This document shows, piece by piece, positions 10,843 through 21,560 of a DNA stretch of 64,000 bases. Below the pieces are notes generated by a model. The model did no database searches. It was not told where the DNA came from and saw nothing but the letters and a program-made list of their open reading frames with translations. Position numbers and translations under genes: made by a program. How positions within the stretch are numbered: the stretch's first letter is position 1; the number at the start of each line of letters is the position of its first letter. The stretch comes from Nothopassalora personata (Eukaryota; Ascomycota; Dothideomycetes; Mycosphaerellales; Mycosphaerellaceae): assembly GCA_033816765.1 (NCBI GenBank), contig CM066288.1, forward strand, positions 3,472,001 through 3,536,000, given 5' to 3'.

Positions 10843-11988
10843 CCCATCGCCGTCCATGCCACCACCAAAGTCTCCCATATCAGTCATATCCAGGAGATCG
10901 TCGAAGGTCGTGTCACGCTGCTCGCCTGCACCTTGCTGGTCCATGCCGTTGTTGGAGTCGGTGGTGCCGAAGAGGGCATGGAGATCCACGTTGGCGCCCG
11001 AGTTGTCCTGAGTGTTGGCATAGTCCTGTAGACCTGGCAATAGCGAGGCGATATCATCGTTGTCGGTAGGGTTAGTGTCGAAGTTTGCGCCGAATGAGCC
11101 AAAGTCGATGTCGGTCGTGCCATTCTGATCGAAGTTGAAGTCGGTGCTCTCGCCGGGTTCGGCGCTGATGGCTCCGCCGAAGAGAGATTCGAGCTCGTTG
11201 GCGGTGTCGGGCACTTTTTCTTCGTCCTTGGCGTCGGCCTTTTGTTCTTCGGCTGCTTTCGTGTCGATCTGGAGGTCGTTTGATGACGGCTTGGTGTCTG
11301 ATGTTGCCAGAGACTCTGCGGTTGGCTGCGTGTGCGCTGCGACGCTGGGCTTCGTGTCTTCCTTCGGCGGGTCTGGCGCTGGTCCTCCGGTGATCAGCTC
11401 GTCGAAGGATGGTGCTTGCTGTGTGTCTTGAGGGTCTTCTGCTCCGGTGTCTGGCATCGCGACATCTTCTGCAGCACGATGCGGTTCGGTATGCGACATC
11501 TCGACATCAGCTTGCTGCTCATGTTTCGCGGGCATAACAGGGTCCTCCTTGATAGGCTCCGGGGCGGGTGGCGCAATCTCCTGTTGCGGCTGTACTTTGA
11601 TATCTTGTTGCATAGGCTTCACGCCGGCACGCTCTCGAAGGACTGCCAGATCACGGCGCATCACCATCGATGCCAATTGCTGGTATCAGAGTCAGCCTCT
11701 GCAAGACACAACGTCCTCGCGTGCGCAGTTACCAAGTCATTCTCTAGCCGGTCCAAGGTATCGTGCCACCGGTTGTCCACCTCAGGCAGAACACGCTTGA
11801 GCTTGTTGGCCTGCGCGGTGGGAGGCACATTCGGGTTGTTGTTGATGGCAGCGAATACCCTCCCTGTTTGTTCAAGCTGCGAAAGTCAGTGTCTTGAGCT
11901 TCGAGGAGCGAGCGATACGACGTACGACGAGGTTCAGGTCGCTCTGTAGTTGATCAATCAGCTTCGCAGGCTCAGTGTTGAAAGTCAT
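10747..11988 (-). CDS. Acidic, Asn-tract protein of unknown function
   Basis: Three exons, complement(10747..11679, 11733..11876, 11926..11988), 379 aa. Introns of 49 and 53 nt begin GTACGT and GTAACT and end TCGCAG and ACCAG. Residues 1-90 (TEPAKLIDQLQSDLNL, LKRVLPEVDNRWHDTL, ASMVMRRDLAVLRERAG) are predicted helical and look like a structured domain. The rest is disordered and rich in Asp, Glu, Ala, Pro and Gln, with short acidic-hydrophobic patches (FDDLLDMTDMGDFGG). About 21 consecutive asparagines precede the end FDFDSLFD. That pattern is common in transcription activators and Mediator-type subunits, but I do not recognise the family and assign no function. It diverges from PUB1 across 747 nt. 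Confidence 0.75.
10780..10842 (+). repeat. (GTT)21 trinucleotide microsatellite, codes poly-Asn
   Basis: About 21 uninterrupted GTT units on the plus strand, read as AAC codons on the minus strand. They encode the polyasparagine run near the C-terminus of the acidic protein. One codon is used throughout, which implies recent slippage expansion. Length should vary between isolates. Confidence 0.95.
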
Positions 11989-12735
11989 GTCGAATGAACA
12001 ATGGGGAGAGGGGGGGGGGGTAGACTATGCGGAGTGTCGTTATGGCGTGGGTCGATATGTGTTGGGTTGAAGAGAGTGGCAAGGATTGAAGCAGGGGACG
12101 GCCAGACACGTGACAGTCTCACTCTGGCTGGTTTAGCTCACTCAACGGAAGGTTCATGCCGCGAGCCGACAAGCGAAGGCGCGCCTCCCTCCCTCCCATC
12201 ATCCCGCACAGGTCAGCCAGCCTTGAACTTTGGCGACTGCTGCTGCTCTTCTCTTCCCCTCCAGTCGAAGAAACGATATCAGCGACACCTCTTTCCCCCT
12301 TGTCTTCCTCGTTTCCGCCCTCTCTTTTGTTTCGGGCGCGTCCATTACACCGCTTCTCCTGCTTTGTCGTCCCTGAGGCAACGATTTTCGACCTGTGTGC
12401 GCAGACTCTTCTTGTCCGTCCTCAGCAATACCCAAAGCACGACCCCTCCCCCCTCCCGCTCCTGCACCTCCACCGCTCGCCGCACCGCGACACGCAGGAC
12501 GTGGGTACTGGGTGTATATCTGCCTCTCCCTCCCGGATACATACCAGCTAAGCGACTTTACCAGCTTGTTGTCTCTTTGTGCGTTCCTCTTCCCTTTGCA
12601 GGACCGTCAGCCTCTCCGGCGCCTAATCCATCACGCAGCTGCGTCTCAGGCTTCATCGCATTTCCTCTTTGGATCTCTCTGCTTATAATCGCCTCCTTAT
12701 CTTTGTAATCTCCAAGACTACTACTCTCCACTACC
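11989..12735. promoter_or_regulatory. Divergent promoter region of the acidic protein and PUB1
   Basis: This 747-nt region separates two divergent genes. It contains a G-run of about 11 at 12010-12020. From roughly 12180 to 12700 there is a long pyrimidine-rich tract leading to the PUB1 start, typical of strongly expressed fungal genes with long CT-rich leaders. Open frames crossing it have low-complexity Ser/Pro/Arg composition and are not credible genes. Confidence 0.5.
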
Positions 12736-14461
12736 ATGGCCGACTTCTCAGCCTCTTCAGGCAGTTCGCTGCCTCCTGTTCCCGCTGGCGTTGCGCCCGG
12801 TCAGCCTTCTTTTCAGCAGAACGGCTCCCAAAGTCACATGCCTCCTCCACCGGTCCCGTCCCTTACCATCCCTCAGAACACCAACCCGACACCCACTGCC
12901 GTCGGCGAGATCGACCTCAGCGGCATCCTGTCGCCGTCCAGCGCCGGCGGCCACGTGAGACGCGCTGCACCCGAACCGAACAAGAGAGCGCTGTACGTCG
13001 GAGGATTGGACCCGCGTGTTACCGAAGATGTGCTCAAGCAGATCTTTGAGACGACTGGACACGTGCAGAATGTCAAGATTATCCCAGACAAGAACGTGAG
13101 TACACGAGCATGTGACAATGCAAGCAGGCGGGAGCTCCTCAATGGCAGTAGCAATGGTCTCGTGATGTGCTCGCGAGCTTTCGTTGACTCTGCACAATCG
13201 GGAAAGCACACTGCATAGCTGCATCACGACAAACATACCAGATCAAGCTAACTCCTCACAGTTCCAGTCGAAGGGTTACAATTACGGCTTCGTGGAATAC
13301 GACGACCCAGGCGCCGCGGAAAGAGCCATGCAGACCCTCAACGGGAGGCGCGTGCACCAACAAGAGATTCGCGTCAACTGGGCTTATCAGTCAAACACCA
13401 ACACCAAGGAGGACACCTCCAACCACTTTCACATTTTCGTCGGCGATCTTTCCAACGAGGTGAACGATGAAGTCCTTCTGCAAGCTTTCTCGGCGTTCGG
13501 CACTGTCTCAGAAGCTCGAGTCATGTGGGACATGAAGACTGGTCGCTCCCGTGGCTACGGTTTCGTGGCGTACCGCGACCGCGGCGAAGCTGAGAAGGCT
13601 CTCAGCTCGATGGATGGAGAATGGCTCGGCTCGCGTGCTATCCGCTGTAATTGGGCGAATCAGAAAGGCCAGCCATCCTTCTCGCAACAACAGGCGATGT
13701 TACAGATGGGCATGACCCCCACCACTCCATATGGCCACCACACCTTCCCTACTGGTGGCGCGCAATCCTATGAAATGGTTGTGAATCAGACTCCACAGTG
13801 GCAGACGACGTGCTACGTTGGCAATTTGACGCCTTACACGACCCAGAACGATCTTGTTCCACTGTTCCAGAACTTCGGCTACGTTACCGAGACTCGATTC
13901 CAGTCCGATCGCGGCTTCGCCTTCATCAAGATGGACACGCACGAGAACGCGGCCAACGCCATCTGTCAGCTCAGTGGCTACAACGTTAATGGCCGACCAT
14001 TGAAGTGCAGCGTAAGTCATGTTTAAGCCTTTATTCATGGTGTACGAATGCTAACGAGCACACAGTGGGGCAAGGACCGTCCTCCAACTGGCCAGTTCGA
14101 TGGTTACAACCCAGCGCAGACACCCCAGTCTGCTGTACCTCAATCGGCTATCTACCCAGGCACTCCGCAGGCGTTCTTCCCACAATACGCTCAGCCAGGT
14201 GCACCTACCATGTCACCACAAGCTGCCACTGCTGGACAGTTCGGCCAGCACCCGATTCCTGGCAGCTTCCAGAACCCAATGTCAGCCACTGCAATGCAGC
14301 CACCTCCAGATAGCTGGGGAACTCCTGGTCAGATGCCACAAAGCGCTGGCGGCTTTGGCAGTCAAGCTCCTGGCGGCTTTATGCCCCAGCCTGGTATGCC
14401 ACAACCAGGTCTCCCTCAAGCAGCACCTTTCGGACGCGGCTACGGCGGCTACCAAGGTTAG
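12736..14461 (+). CDS. PUB1: PUB1/TIA1-type RNA-binding protein, three RRMs
   Basis: Three exons, join(12736..13095, 13262..14011, 14066..14461), 501 aa. Introns of 166 and 54 nt begin GTGAGT and GTAAGT. RRM1 runs from about residue 86 (RALYVGGLDPRVTED; RNP1 GYNYGFVEY is completed across intron 1). RRM2 begins at about 174 (HIFVGDLSNEVND, RSRGYGFVAY). RRM3 begins near 300 (TCYVGNLTPYTTQND, DRGFAFIKM). The last 130 residues are Pro/Gln/Gly-rich and probably disordered, as in stress-granule proteins. Yeast Pub1 binds U-rich and poly(A) RNA, stabilises mRNAs and joins stress granules; TIA-1 is the animal counterpart. The start ATG at 12736 sits in a good CCATGG context. Intron 1 is longer than most in the window. 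Confidence 0.95.
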
Positions 14462-15128
14462 AAGCCCGGTAGTGGCCGCAACTCGAACGGCAAGCGCGTT
14501 CACAGTTTGACGGCGAGTGAGGACCTCACATCTCACATCAGCTGGAGGAAGCGCGCCCCGAATTGGACCGATTCGTCCTGGCGTTGACCTGTCGAGGCTT
14601 CGATCAAAGCATGAGTCTTCTGCACACTTATCAACTCCTGGCAATCTCTCGACTGTGACTTTATTTTCCAGAATCATTGCGCGTTTTGGATACCCCAGCA
14701 TCTGCTTAGTGGGATGTGCATCCCTTTCTTTTGCTGTTCTTCTGGCTTTTACTAGATGCATAGTGTGTACTGGTCCAAGCGGCGTGGATGGACGGACGAC
14801 GGAGTATGTATTATCTTAGCTTCTGCTACTCGGGAATGAGAAGATATGTCAGATTGGTGGAAGTCTTACGAGGTTCAAAGGCGGTCTCACTCGTAAGTGA
14901 CGCCTCACAGATGAAGAATGCTAATAGCCCGGGCTATGCTACAAAAAGTCGAAGGTCGCGCCGCTTGAATATCCAAACCTCATGTCCTTGTCTATTCCAA
15001 ACCAATGAGTTCGTGCGGTTCATGCAACATTCGCACCTTGTACCCACTGTTTGTTCCCAATGCATGTTCATGCTCTCTCCAAACGCCATGTCCGATCCAC
15101 ATGCCATATAGCTGTCTTCATGCATGCC
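14462..15128. other. Convergent 3' region PUB1/SEC16
   Basis: A 667-nt stretch between two convergent stops. It should hold the 3' UTRs and polyadenylation signals of both genes. No gene or repeat was recognised. Confidence 0.5.
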
Positions 15129-18100
15129 CTACTTTGCCATCACATCCACATATCTCTGATTCTTCTTCTTGCTCCTGACAGTACCACCGGCCTTCCGCTG
15201 AGCAGGCTGACCAAGCAAATCGTCAAGGCTACTTGCGTTACTCATACTCGTTGATGGACGACTTGGCGGTGCAGACGAAGGCCGTGCTTCACTGCCATTC
15301 AGTGCAGCAACGGCTGCAGGCATTGGAACGCCATCTCCAGAGGCTGGCGTGCCGATCCGTGAAGGCGGTCCGGAAGCTGGACCGAGAGATGGCGATCCGC
15401 CGATAGAGCCTGAAATGGAAGGAGGACCTCGTGAGCCACCCATGCCAGCGAGACCAGCACCACTCGCCACTCGTGACGGTGGGCCGGAAGGAGGACCCGT
15501 TGCTTGGGCGGCGCTGACGGCTCGACTTGGGGGGCCTCGAGGTGGAGGTGGTGTAGCCGCTGCTGGCGATGCTGATTCTGCGCCGCCCTTCTTGTTGACC
15601 CACTTGTTGAGGTCTTTGTCGAAGTAGAAGGAGTTCTCTTCGCCCAGCTTGGCTTTGTGGACGGTCGGCATGTCTTGCGATTCTTTCTTGCCTCCGAACA
15701 GACCACCTATGCCGCCAAACCAGCCCTTCTTGTCACCGGCGCCGCCCTTTGGCTTATCGCGGGCAGCGTCCGCTTCGGCAGCTTTCTTGAAGGCTTCGTC
15801 GGCTTGCCGGTCTGCTTCGGCCTTCCTGGCCGCGTCAGCAGCCTTCAGCAGAGCGTCGTCATCATCATCGTCCATCATATTTCTTTTCTTGGGCTTAGTC
15901 GACACCGCATCTTCTTCCTCTGCATCGGGCTGGTATGGCTGATACGAAGGTGGCTCATACCCGCCATTCGGAGGTTCGTAACCACCCGAAGATGGCTCGT
16001 AGTTTGACGTGTGTGGTTGATATCCACCATTTTCCTGATCTGGCATGGACTGAGTATGTGCCTCGACACCATTCGGCGTGGCGAACGGATCCGCTTGCTC
16101 AGGATCGTGAGCCGGCTCGTGGGGGACTTCTGGCTGATAACCGTATGAGGGAGTTTCTTCAGCCAGCAAAGGTCTTGGTTCGTAGCTGCTTTGTGAGCCG
16201 GGGAACTGCGCTGAGCCTCTTCTTGAGGCCGAGGAAGCCGCCACGCTGTAGTCCGAAGCCGATCTACCAGTTTCTGGTCGCGGAACGCTCAACGCTTGGA
16301 TCTGTGAATTGGGTGCGTAGGACTTCGAAGAATAAGATGATGAAGGTCGTTCCATCGAAGATCGCGATTGTGGTGATGCAGCGCGATGGGGAGCGATGCC
16401 GAAGCTGCTAACAGAGCCAGAGGAGCCTGGTGCGTACTTATTCCCTGCTGCTGCCGGAGCATACTTGCTAGGCGCGGAAGTTGGCGCGAATTGCTGCTGT
16501 GGAGGCGTTGCAGCCGCGAATGGTGCGCCACCTCCTATCATTATCGGATTGTACAGATCTTGCCCCGAACCAATTCTGCTGTTGTCAGACAATTCTCCGT
16601 TCAGGCCACCGAATGGACCACTGATCATATCTTGACTCCCAGCACCGGGGACGGAACCAGCAGGGGTCTGGTCCTCATCGCCCGAGACAAACTTGGTGAA
16701 CCAACTAGATGCACCAGAAGAAACCTTGTTCATGGCACCCTTCGACAGCAGGCCACTCTTGCCACTCTGTGGCGACTGAGATAGAAATGCACTGAGGTCG
16801 CTTACTGCTGTTGTGAATGTAGGATGGTAGTACGGTGAGGGTCGCGTCGTGGAGGTGTAAGCCGAGGTGATGTGCTCGCAGTATGACTGCGCTTTGCTCT
16901 TGAGGCCGTACGCGGCAAGCTCTTGCGCATGTATGAGCTTGAAAGATTGTAGGTGAGGAATGTACTGCACTGAGCCACTCGGCGCCGAGAGTGAAGACGC
17001 CCACTCGTAGATCTCCGTGAGGATGATGGCGTCCAGGTCGTTGGCAAGGCCGTCAGCTGTGCTCTGGTGATTGGCACCCAGAATGACGAAGCTTGCCTCT
17101 GGGTCGTCAGCTCCGGTGTGCTTAGCCATCTGCCGAGCGAACAAGAAGCAGGTATGTGCGGCTTCCGCTCTCCCATAGCTGCGCAGGAGCTTGCCCAAAG
17201 CGATCAGTGAGGGCGCATCATTCGGCGTTCGATTGCCTGCTACGAGTCCGAGGGTGTCTCGCCACTGATCCAAGCCCTCGAGTGGGTTGCCAGAAAACGA
17301 ACCATCAGTCTTGGACACCATCTGGAATCCTGCACGTGCTGAAGGCGGGACAAGCTCATCCACGCACTCGTCGGCGTTACCGGCGAAGACTTGATAGAGT
17401 GCTGCTAGACTTCTGGCATCACTGCCGACAGTCTTGACTTGCGATCTCACGAAGGATTGGATGATCTGTCTCCAGACTTCAGGGCTCATGGTTGACGCAA
17501 TCAACATTGCATGTCCCCATAGCTTCTTTTCCTCGGCGAGCCAGACAGCACGCTCCCTGTCGCCTTCAAGGAGAGCTTGTCGGAGTTGGAAGACGATAGT
17601 TCTGTCGACTGTATCTGCTTGAATGCTCTGCGTGCCTGATACCGGACTCTGCAGATCCGTGACTTGATTCATTTGCGCGAGGTTCGGGAGCAGCACTGCT
17701 CGAATCTCAGCTTCAATCTGCTTGCTGCCTTCGAGATGGCTGTCATGCTCGACGAAAATCTTAACAATCTTCCACAGCACCAGCTTCTCCTCCGTGCGTT
17801 TCTTCAAGTCAGGGTCCATTTGGAAGTCCATTCTCACCAGCTCGGCGTTCCTTTCAAGATCCTCGATCTTGCCTGTCATCCATGGCAGAACTTCTTTCTT
17901 CTTGCCCTTGGAACGAGCAGGTAAAGGCCCAGGGAACTTGGCATTCCGGTCATCCATGGCCATGAAGCTGGACGCCTGCTGTGTGGTAACAGCACCTGGT
18001 GTACATTTCACACTGGGAATGCCGTGGCCTGCCGCATAAAAGGGGGTCTGTCGTGGGAAGCTGCTTACGATGATGCCAGACTCTCCCCATCTGAAGATCG

Positions 18101-20867
18101 GGTGACCTTTCCATCGTTCAAGCGGATCATTTGCGCGCTCGTCGTGTGGTGTCGCAAAGCTCAGATCTCTCGAAAACTGCCTGCGATGATGCAAGCGGTT
18201 GGATGGTGGGAGACTGTTCGAAGGTGCAGGTTGCATAAGTGCGGCTATAGGTGCTGGTGGTGCCGGTCCAGAGGCTGATACTGGTCTTTTCAAAGGCTGC
18301 ACCGACGCGTATTTCGATGTCTTCATGACAGCCGGAGGCGACTGCGTCATTCGTCTTTGAGGCGGACTGGAGAGGTTGGAGCCAGATGGTATGCGCTGTT
18401 CGATGGGTGCGTAGCTTGTGCTGGCCGCACGTTCAGGACTCATGGTGCCAGAAGAGCGTGTGCCGTTCGCCTTGGGTGGGGATTCCGGCATAACTGAACC
18501 GCCGCGTGGAAGCTCGTGCGGTGGTAGAGGCTGAGGCTTTTCAGTGTGGAACGCCAACGGGCTGCTCGTTCTAGGTAAGAATTGATGAGCACCTTGAACG
18601 CCTGGAGGTGTTGGTGCAGCCGAGGTTGCCGGACCATACTTCTTCGAGGCGGAAACTTGGGATGCTGGAGCTGGGGAATATCGTGAGGCGGCCGGTGCAA
18701 CTTGACTTGATGGTGGAGCAGGTGAGAAGCGGTTTTGTGTCTGCGCAGGAGCCGATAGAGTGCTTGGCGAGTATCGCTGACTCTGTGGGGGCGCGGCAGG
18801 CGCATGTGATGGAGTTGATGCTGTCGCTTGCTCAGGAAGTAGAGGCAATCTCTCAGGCTGTGCGAGTCCAGAATATGACGGTCGCTGCGACAGAGTCTGA
18901 AGTGGGACGGATTGCTGAGATAACATAGGCGGTGTCATAGACGGCCGACTACGCTGTTGCGGTAGCTGTGATGGGGGAGGATTAGGTCCAACTTGCGGCT
19001 GAGGCGTATATGCCCCAGACGGTCGAGAACGAGGCTTCGGGCCAGAGACTGGCAGGTCAGCGAAGAACTCACTGCCTGACTTCGGTGTGCCTTTAACGGG
19101 TGCCGCACCACTTGCAGCTGTTGGCGGAGGTGCCGCGGGTACCGACCCGGCACTTGAGGGTAGCGTAGTGCCCATGGGCGGCTGCGATTGAAGTGATAAT
19201 CCCGATTGTGAAGACATGCTGCTACTTCTTGGCGGAGGTGTTGCGGTGTTCTGGGATGTCGCTGGTGCTGGTCGCGGCCTTTGCTTGGGCTTCACGACCT
19301 CCATGGGCAAATCGTATGGAGACTGGTATCCCCCTTTCGCCTTGTCGACAAAACTTTGCGCGGATGGAATGCCCGGTCTTTGCGGCTGTGCCTGTTGAGG
19401 CGGTACTGGAGCGCCATGTCCGTAAACATCGTAGAGACCCGTCGAGGGGGTGCCTGCAGATCTGCCATGACTGGTGAGAGCCTGTGTACTTGTCGCAGCA
19501 TAGGCATTGGCTTGCGCGTTGGACTGACTGGGAAGGTAAGAGCTTATCGTCCTTTGGGCCTGGATTGGAGCTCGTGGCTTCACAACAGGTGCTGGAGCTG
19601 CTTCCGCAGGAGTCGATATCTCGTCGTCCAGAAATCCAGGGTCATCGTCACCAAAGAAGCTGGAAGGGTCCAATACGTTTGATTCGTCTAGCAATTCATC
19701 GTCGTCCAACGCGGAAGCCCACATGGCTGCCAGATCTTCTTCCTTGGCTGTCTCTGTCGAATCCACTGGCACTTCTTGGAGGGAACCCTCCACTGACTTT
19801 ATCATGCGCTCTCCTTGGTCTCCTGCGGCTATGTCCTGCCCCAGCAGCTCTCCAAAGGTATCATCATCTGCAGTCGTTCCCCAACCGTCGTCTGTCTGCT
19901 GTAATTCGTCGCTCGGCTGCTTCGTCTGCTCATTCCCGAGTAGCTCTCCAAAGGTCTTATCGTCTCCCGCAGATGGCCACCCGTCGCTGACAGGTGCCGG
20001 TTGCTGTCGAATCTCATCTTCTGACGCCTCCACTGGTGTCTCTAGCTCCGTGAAATTCGTTGTGAAGCTCCGATCTAAATGTCCAGGTTGTGCGTGAGCC
20101 TTCATGAGTGGCTGTCCAGAGCTCGCAGACCCGTCAAAGTCCAGCAGTGAGCCTTGACTGACTGCTCGCACGGGTGGTGCCGGTGCTTGTGGCTGGATTG
20201 TCTCTACCGTTGGTGGCTCTTCTGGGTCATCCAGAAGCGGTGCACTAGGAGCCTCCTCCACTGCCTCCTCCATTTCTAACGTCTCGCCCTGGTGTCCATA
20301 GCCAGATCCCGGTCGCTCTGTTTCTGATTCTCCATCCAAGTCTGCATCTGTCGCTGTCGGTATGCTTCCAACCTCCTCGTGCTGTTTTATTGACTCTCCC
20401 GGCTGGAACACTGCTCCTTCTTCTTCGTCGGAGTGCGACTCCGCCGGTACCTGGACGATGTCGTCCCCAATGTTCACGGCTGACTGTCTCCGACTCCCTG
20501 GGCCTTCCGCCAACCAGTCCGTCGCAGGCACGCGCATCAAGCCCTCCGCCGACGCCACCTCTGATGTCTGCTCGACCACGCGCTCCACAGATATGCTATT
20601 CCGGTGTGCTGCAACAGGCGAATCTGACTTCTCGTCCTCAACTTCGGGTAGCGATTCGTCCTGATGCCGCCTCTCGGGAGTCGGAGCAGGGTATCGATCA
20701 AAGAAATCGTCGTCGTTCGAAGCTGTCGAGATGTCCCTCGCGTGACCTGGAGACTGACTGTGTTCGGCATCTGGTCTCAGGGCCGGGTGCCATGATGCCG
20801 AGTCGGCGTGATGAGCTGAAGTGGAGGTCCAGGCATTCCCAAAATTGGGGTATCCGTCGTCGCTCAT
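15129..20867 (-). CDS. SEC16: COPII coat assembly protein Sec16
   Basis: Single exon, 1912 aa, from the ATG at 20867. Sec16 is the peripheral scaffold that organises ER exit sites, binding COPII subunits and Sar1. The N-terminal 900 residues are acidic, then Pro/Ser/Gln-rich and disordered. The central conserved domain starts at about residue 910 (DPLERWKGHPIFRWGESG) and continues through the alpha-solenoid ACE1-like region to about 1365 (RQALLEGDRERAVWLAEEKK, ALGKLLRSYGRAEAAHTCF, LQSFKLIHAQELAAYGLKSK). The C-terminus keeps the conserved Gly/Trp motif GWFGGIGGLFGG near 1717 and FYFDKDLNKWVNKKGG near 1745, typical of the Sec23-binding end. Length matches filamentous-fungal Sec16. It is transcribed away from NEO1, another early-secretory gene, from a shared region. 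Confidence 0.95.
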   Translation of the reverse strand: MSDDGYPNFGNAWTSTSAHHADSASWHPALRPDAEHSQSPGHARDISTASNDDDFFDRYPAPTPERRHQDESLPEVEDEKSDSPVAAHRNSISVERVVEQTSEVASAEGLMRVPATDWLAEGPGSRRQSAVNIGDDIVQVPAESHSDEEEGAVFQPGESIKQHEEVGSIPTATDADLDGESETERPGSGYGHQGETLEMEEAVEEAPSAPLLDDPEEPPTVETIQPQAPAPPVRAVSQGSLLDFDGSASSGQPLMKAHAQPGHLDRSFTTNFTELETPVEASEDEIRQQPAPVSDGWPSAGDDKTFGELLGNEQTKQPSDELQQTDDGWGTTADDDTFGELLGQDIAAGDQGERMIKSVEGSLQEVPVDSTETAKEEDLAAMWASALDDDELLDESNVLDPSSFFGDDDPGFLDDEISTPAEAAPAPVVKPRAPIQAQRTISSYLPSQSNAQANAYAATSTQALTSHGRSAGTPSTGLYDVYGHGAPVPPQQAQPQRPGIPSAQSFVDKAKGGYQSPYDLPMEVVKPKQRPRPAPATSQNTATPPPRSSSMSSQSGLSLQSQPPMGTTLPSSAGSVPAAPPPTAASGAAPVKGTPKSGSEFFADLPVSGPKPRSRPSGAYTPQPQVGPNPPPSQLPQQRSRPSMTPPMLSQQSVPLQTLSQRPSYSGLAQPERLPLLPEQATASTPSHAPAAPPQSQRYSPSTLSAPAQTQNRFSPAPPSSQVAPAASRYSPAPASQVSASKKYGPATSAAPTPPGVQGAHQFLPRTSSPLAFHTEKPQPLPPHELPRGGSVMPESPPKANGTRSSGTMSPERAASTSYAPIEQRIPSGSNLSSPPQRRMTQSPPAVMKTSKYASVQPLKRPVSASGPAPPAPIAALMQPAPSNSLPPSNRLHHRRQFSRDLSFATPHDERANDPLERWKGHPIFRWGESGIIVSSFPRQTPFYAAGHGIPSVKCTPGAVTTQQASSFMAMDDRNAKFPGPLPARSKGKKKEVLPWMTGKIEDLERNAELVRMDFQMDPDLKKRTEEKLVLWKIVKIFVEHDSHLEGSKQIEAEIRAVLLPNLAQMNQVTDLQSPVSGTQSIQADTVDRTIVFQLRQALLEGDRERAVWLAEEKKLWGHAMLIASTMSPEVWRQIIQSFVRSQVKTVGSDARSLAALYQVFAGNADECVDELVPPSARAGFQMVSKTDGSFSGNPLEGLDQWRDTLGLVAGNRTPNDAPSLIALGKLLRSYGRAEAAHTCFLFARQMAKHTGADDPEASFVILGANHQSTADGLANDLDAIILTEIYEWASSLSAPSGSVQYIPHLQSFKLIHAQELAAYGLKSKAQSYCEHITSAYTSTTRPSPYYHPTFTTAVSDLSAFLSQSPQSGKSGLLSKGAMNKVSSGASSWFTKFVSGDEDQTPAGSVPGAGSQDMISGPFGGLNGELSDNSRIGSGQDLYNPIMIGGGAPFAAATPPQQQFAPTSAPSKYAPAAAGNKYAPGSSGSVSSFGIAPHRAASPQSRSSMERPSSSYSSKSYAPNSQIQALSVPRPETGRSASDYSVAASSASRRGSAQFPGSQSSYEPRPLLAEETPSYGYQPEVPHEPAHDPEQADPFATPNGVEAHTQSMPDQENGGYQPHTSNYEPSSGGYEPPNGGYEPPSYQPYQPDAEEEDAVSTKPKKRNMMDDDDDDALLKAADAARKAEADRQADEAFKKAAEADAARDKPKGGAGDKKGWFGGIGGLFGGKKESQDMPTVHKAKLGEENSFYFDKDLNKWVNKKGGAESASPAAATPPPPRGPPSRAVSAAQATGPPSGPPSRVASGAGLAGMGGSRGPPSISGSIGGSPSLGPASGPPSRIGTPASGDGVPMPAAVAALNGSEARPSSAPPSRPSTSMSNASSLDDLLGQPAQRKAGGTVRSKKKNQRYVDVMAK

Positions 20868-21560
20868 GGTGAAGGTGGCAAAGGGTATTACAGGGAGTGA
20901 ATGAACGGGCTAAAGAGTTACTGTCCATTGTGTCGTGTCAGCCGCTGGTAAGGACACGCAGGTTCGACCGAGGCCAGCTGGCAGCCATCATCAGTTCGCG
21001 ATGACGGGAGGAGATGGAGCGTACCTGTACAAGCAAGCGCAAAGTTGAGCGTGTCATCGGTCTAATGGTACATGGAAATTGAAGGCATCATCTGCCAGTT
21101 CCGAGAGCAGGATGCGCTCTGTGCAGAGGGTGAGGGTAAGGGTGAGGGTAGATGAGTTGCCGAAAGGAGATGCGAGGTGGATGGTGAACGGCCAACAGCT
21201 GCACGTCTTGAACAGCTTTACCTAAACTTAGGGCATTCCGATCAACTATTGACCAATGTCGCCTAGACAACAGTGAGCTTTCATTAGGCTGCGCACGACG
21301 TGCGCTAACTTGGACCCTCCGAGGAACGGGGCCGGCAGAGGGCAGGGCAGTACGCGATGCGATCCACGTGTGCATCTATTCTTGTGGCGACATGTGCGTA
21401 TTATATTCCCACGTGCAGGCTACGAACAAAGGGAAGCATCGCGACATAATTACGCTTAGAGACGATCTTGTAATTCCATGCTGTACTTCACTAAGAGACC
21501 GAGTCGAGGATAACGGACCACGACGACCAACCGAAACACTCCAGGCGATGACTTGAAGGC
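20868..21560. promoter_or_regulatory. Shared divergent promoter of SEC16 and NEO1
   Basis: A 693-nt region between two divergent secretory-pathway genes. Two CACGTG palindromes occur at 21365-21370 and 21410-21415, 45 bp apart, close to an AT-rich segment (TATTATATTCC) upstream of NEO1. CACGTG is the core E-box bound by bHLH factors in fungi; function here is inferred only. A purine-rich GAGGGTAAGGGTGAGGG tract lies near 21127-21146. Confidence 0.4.

Noticed and set aside
10781..11011. Plus-strand frame beginning with about 20 leucines
   Set aside because: It is the antisense reading of the GTT/AAC microsatellite. The minus-strand asparagine reading has consistent exons and acidic-tail composition.
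12001..12708. 235-codon plus-strand frame upstream of PUB1
   Set aside because: The composition is that of a CT-rich leader (Ser, Pro, Leu, Arg); no motif, and it overlaps the expected promoter.
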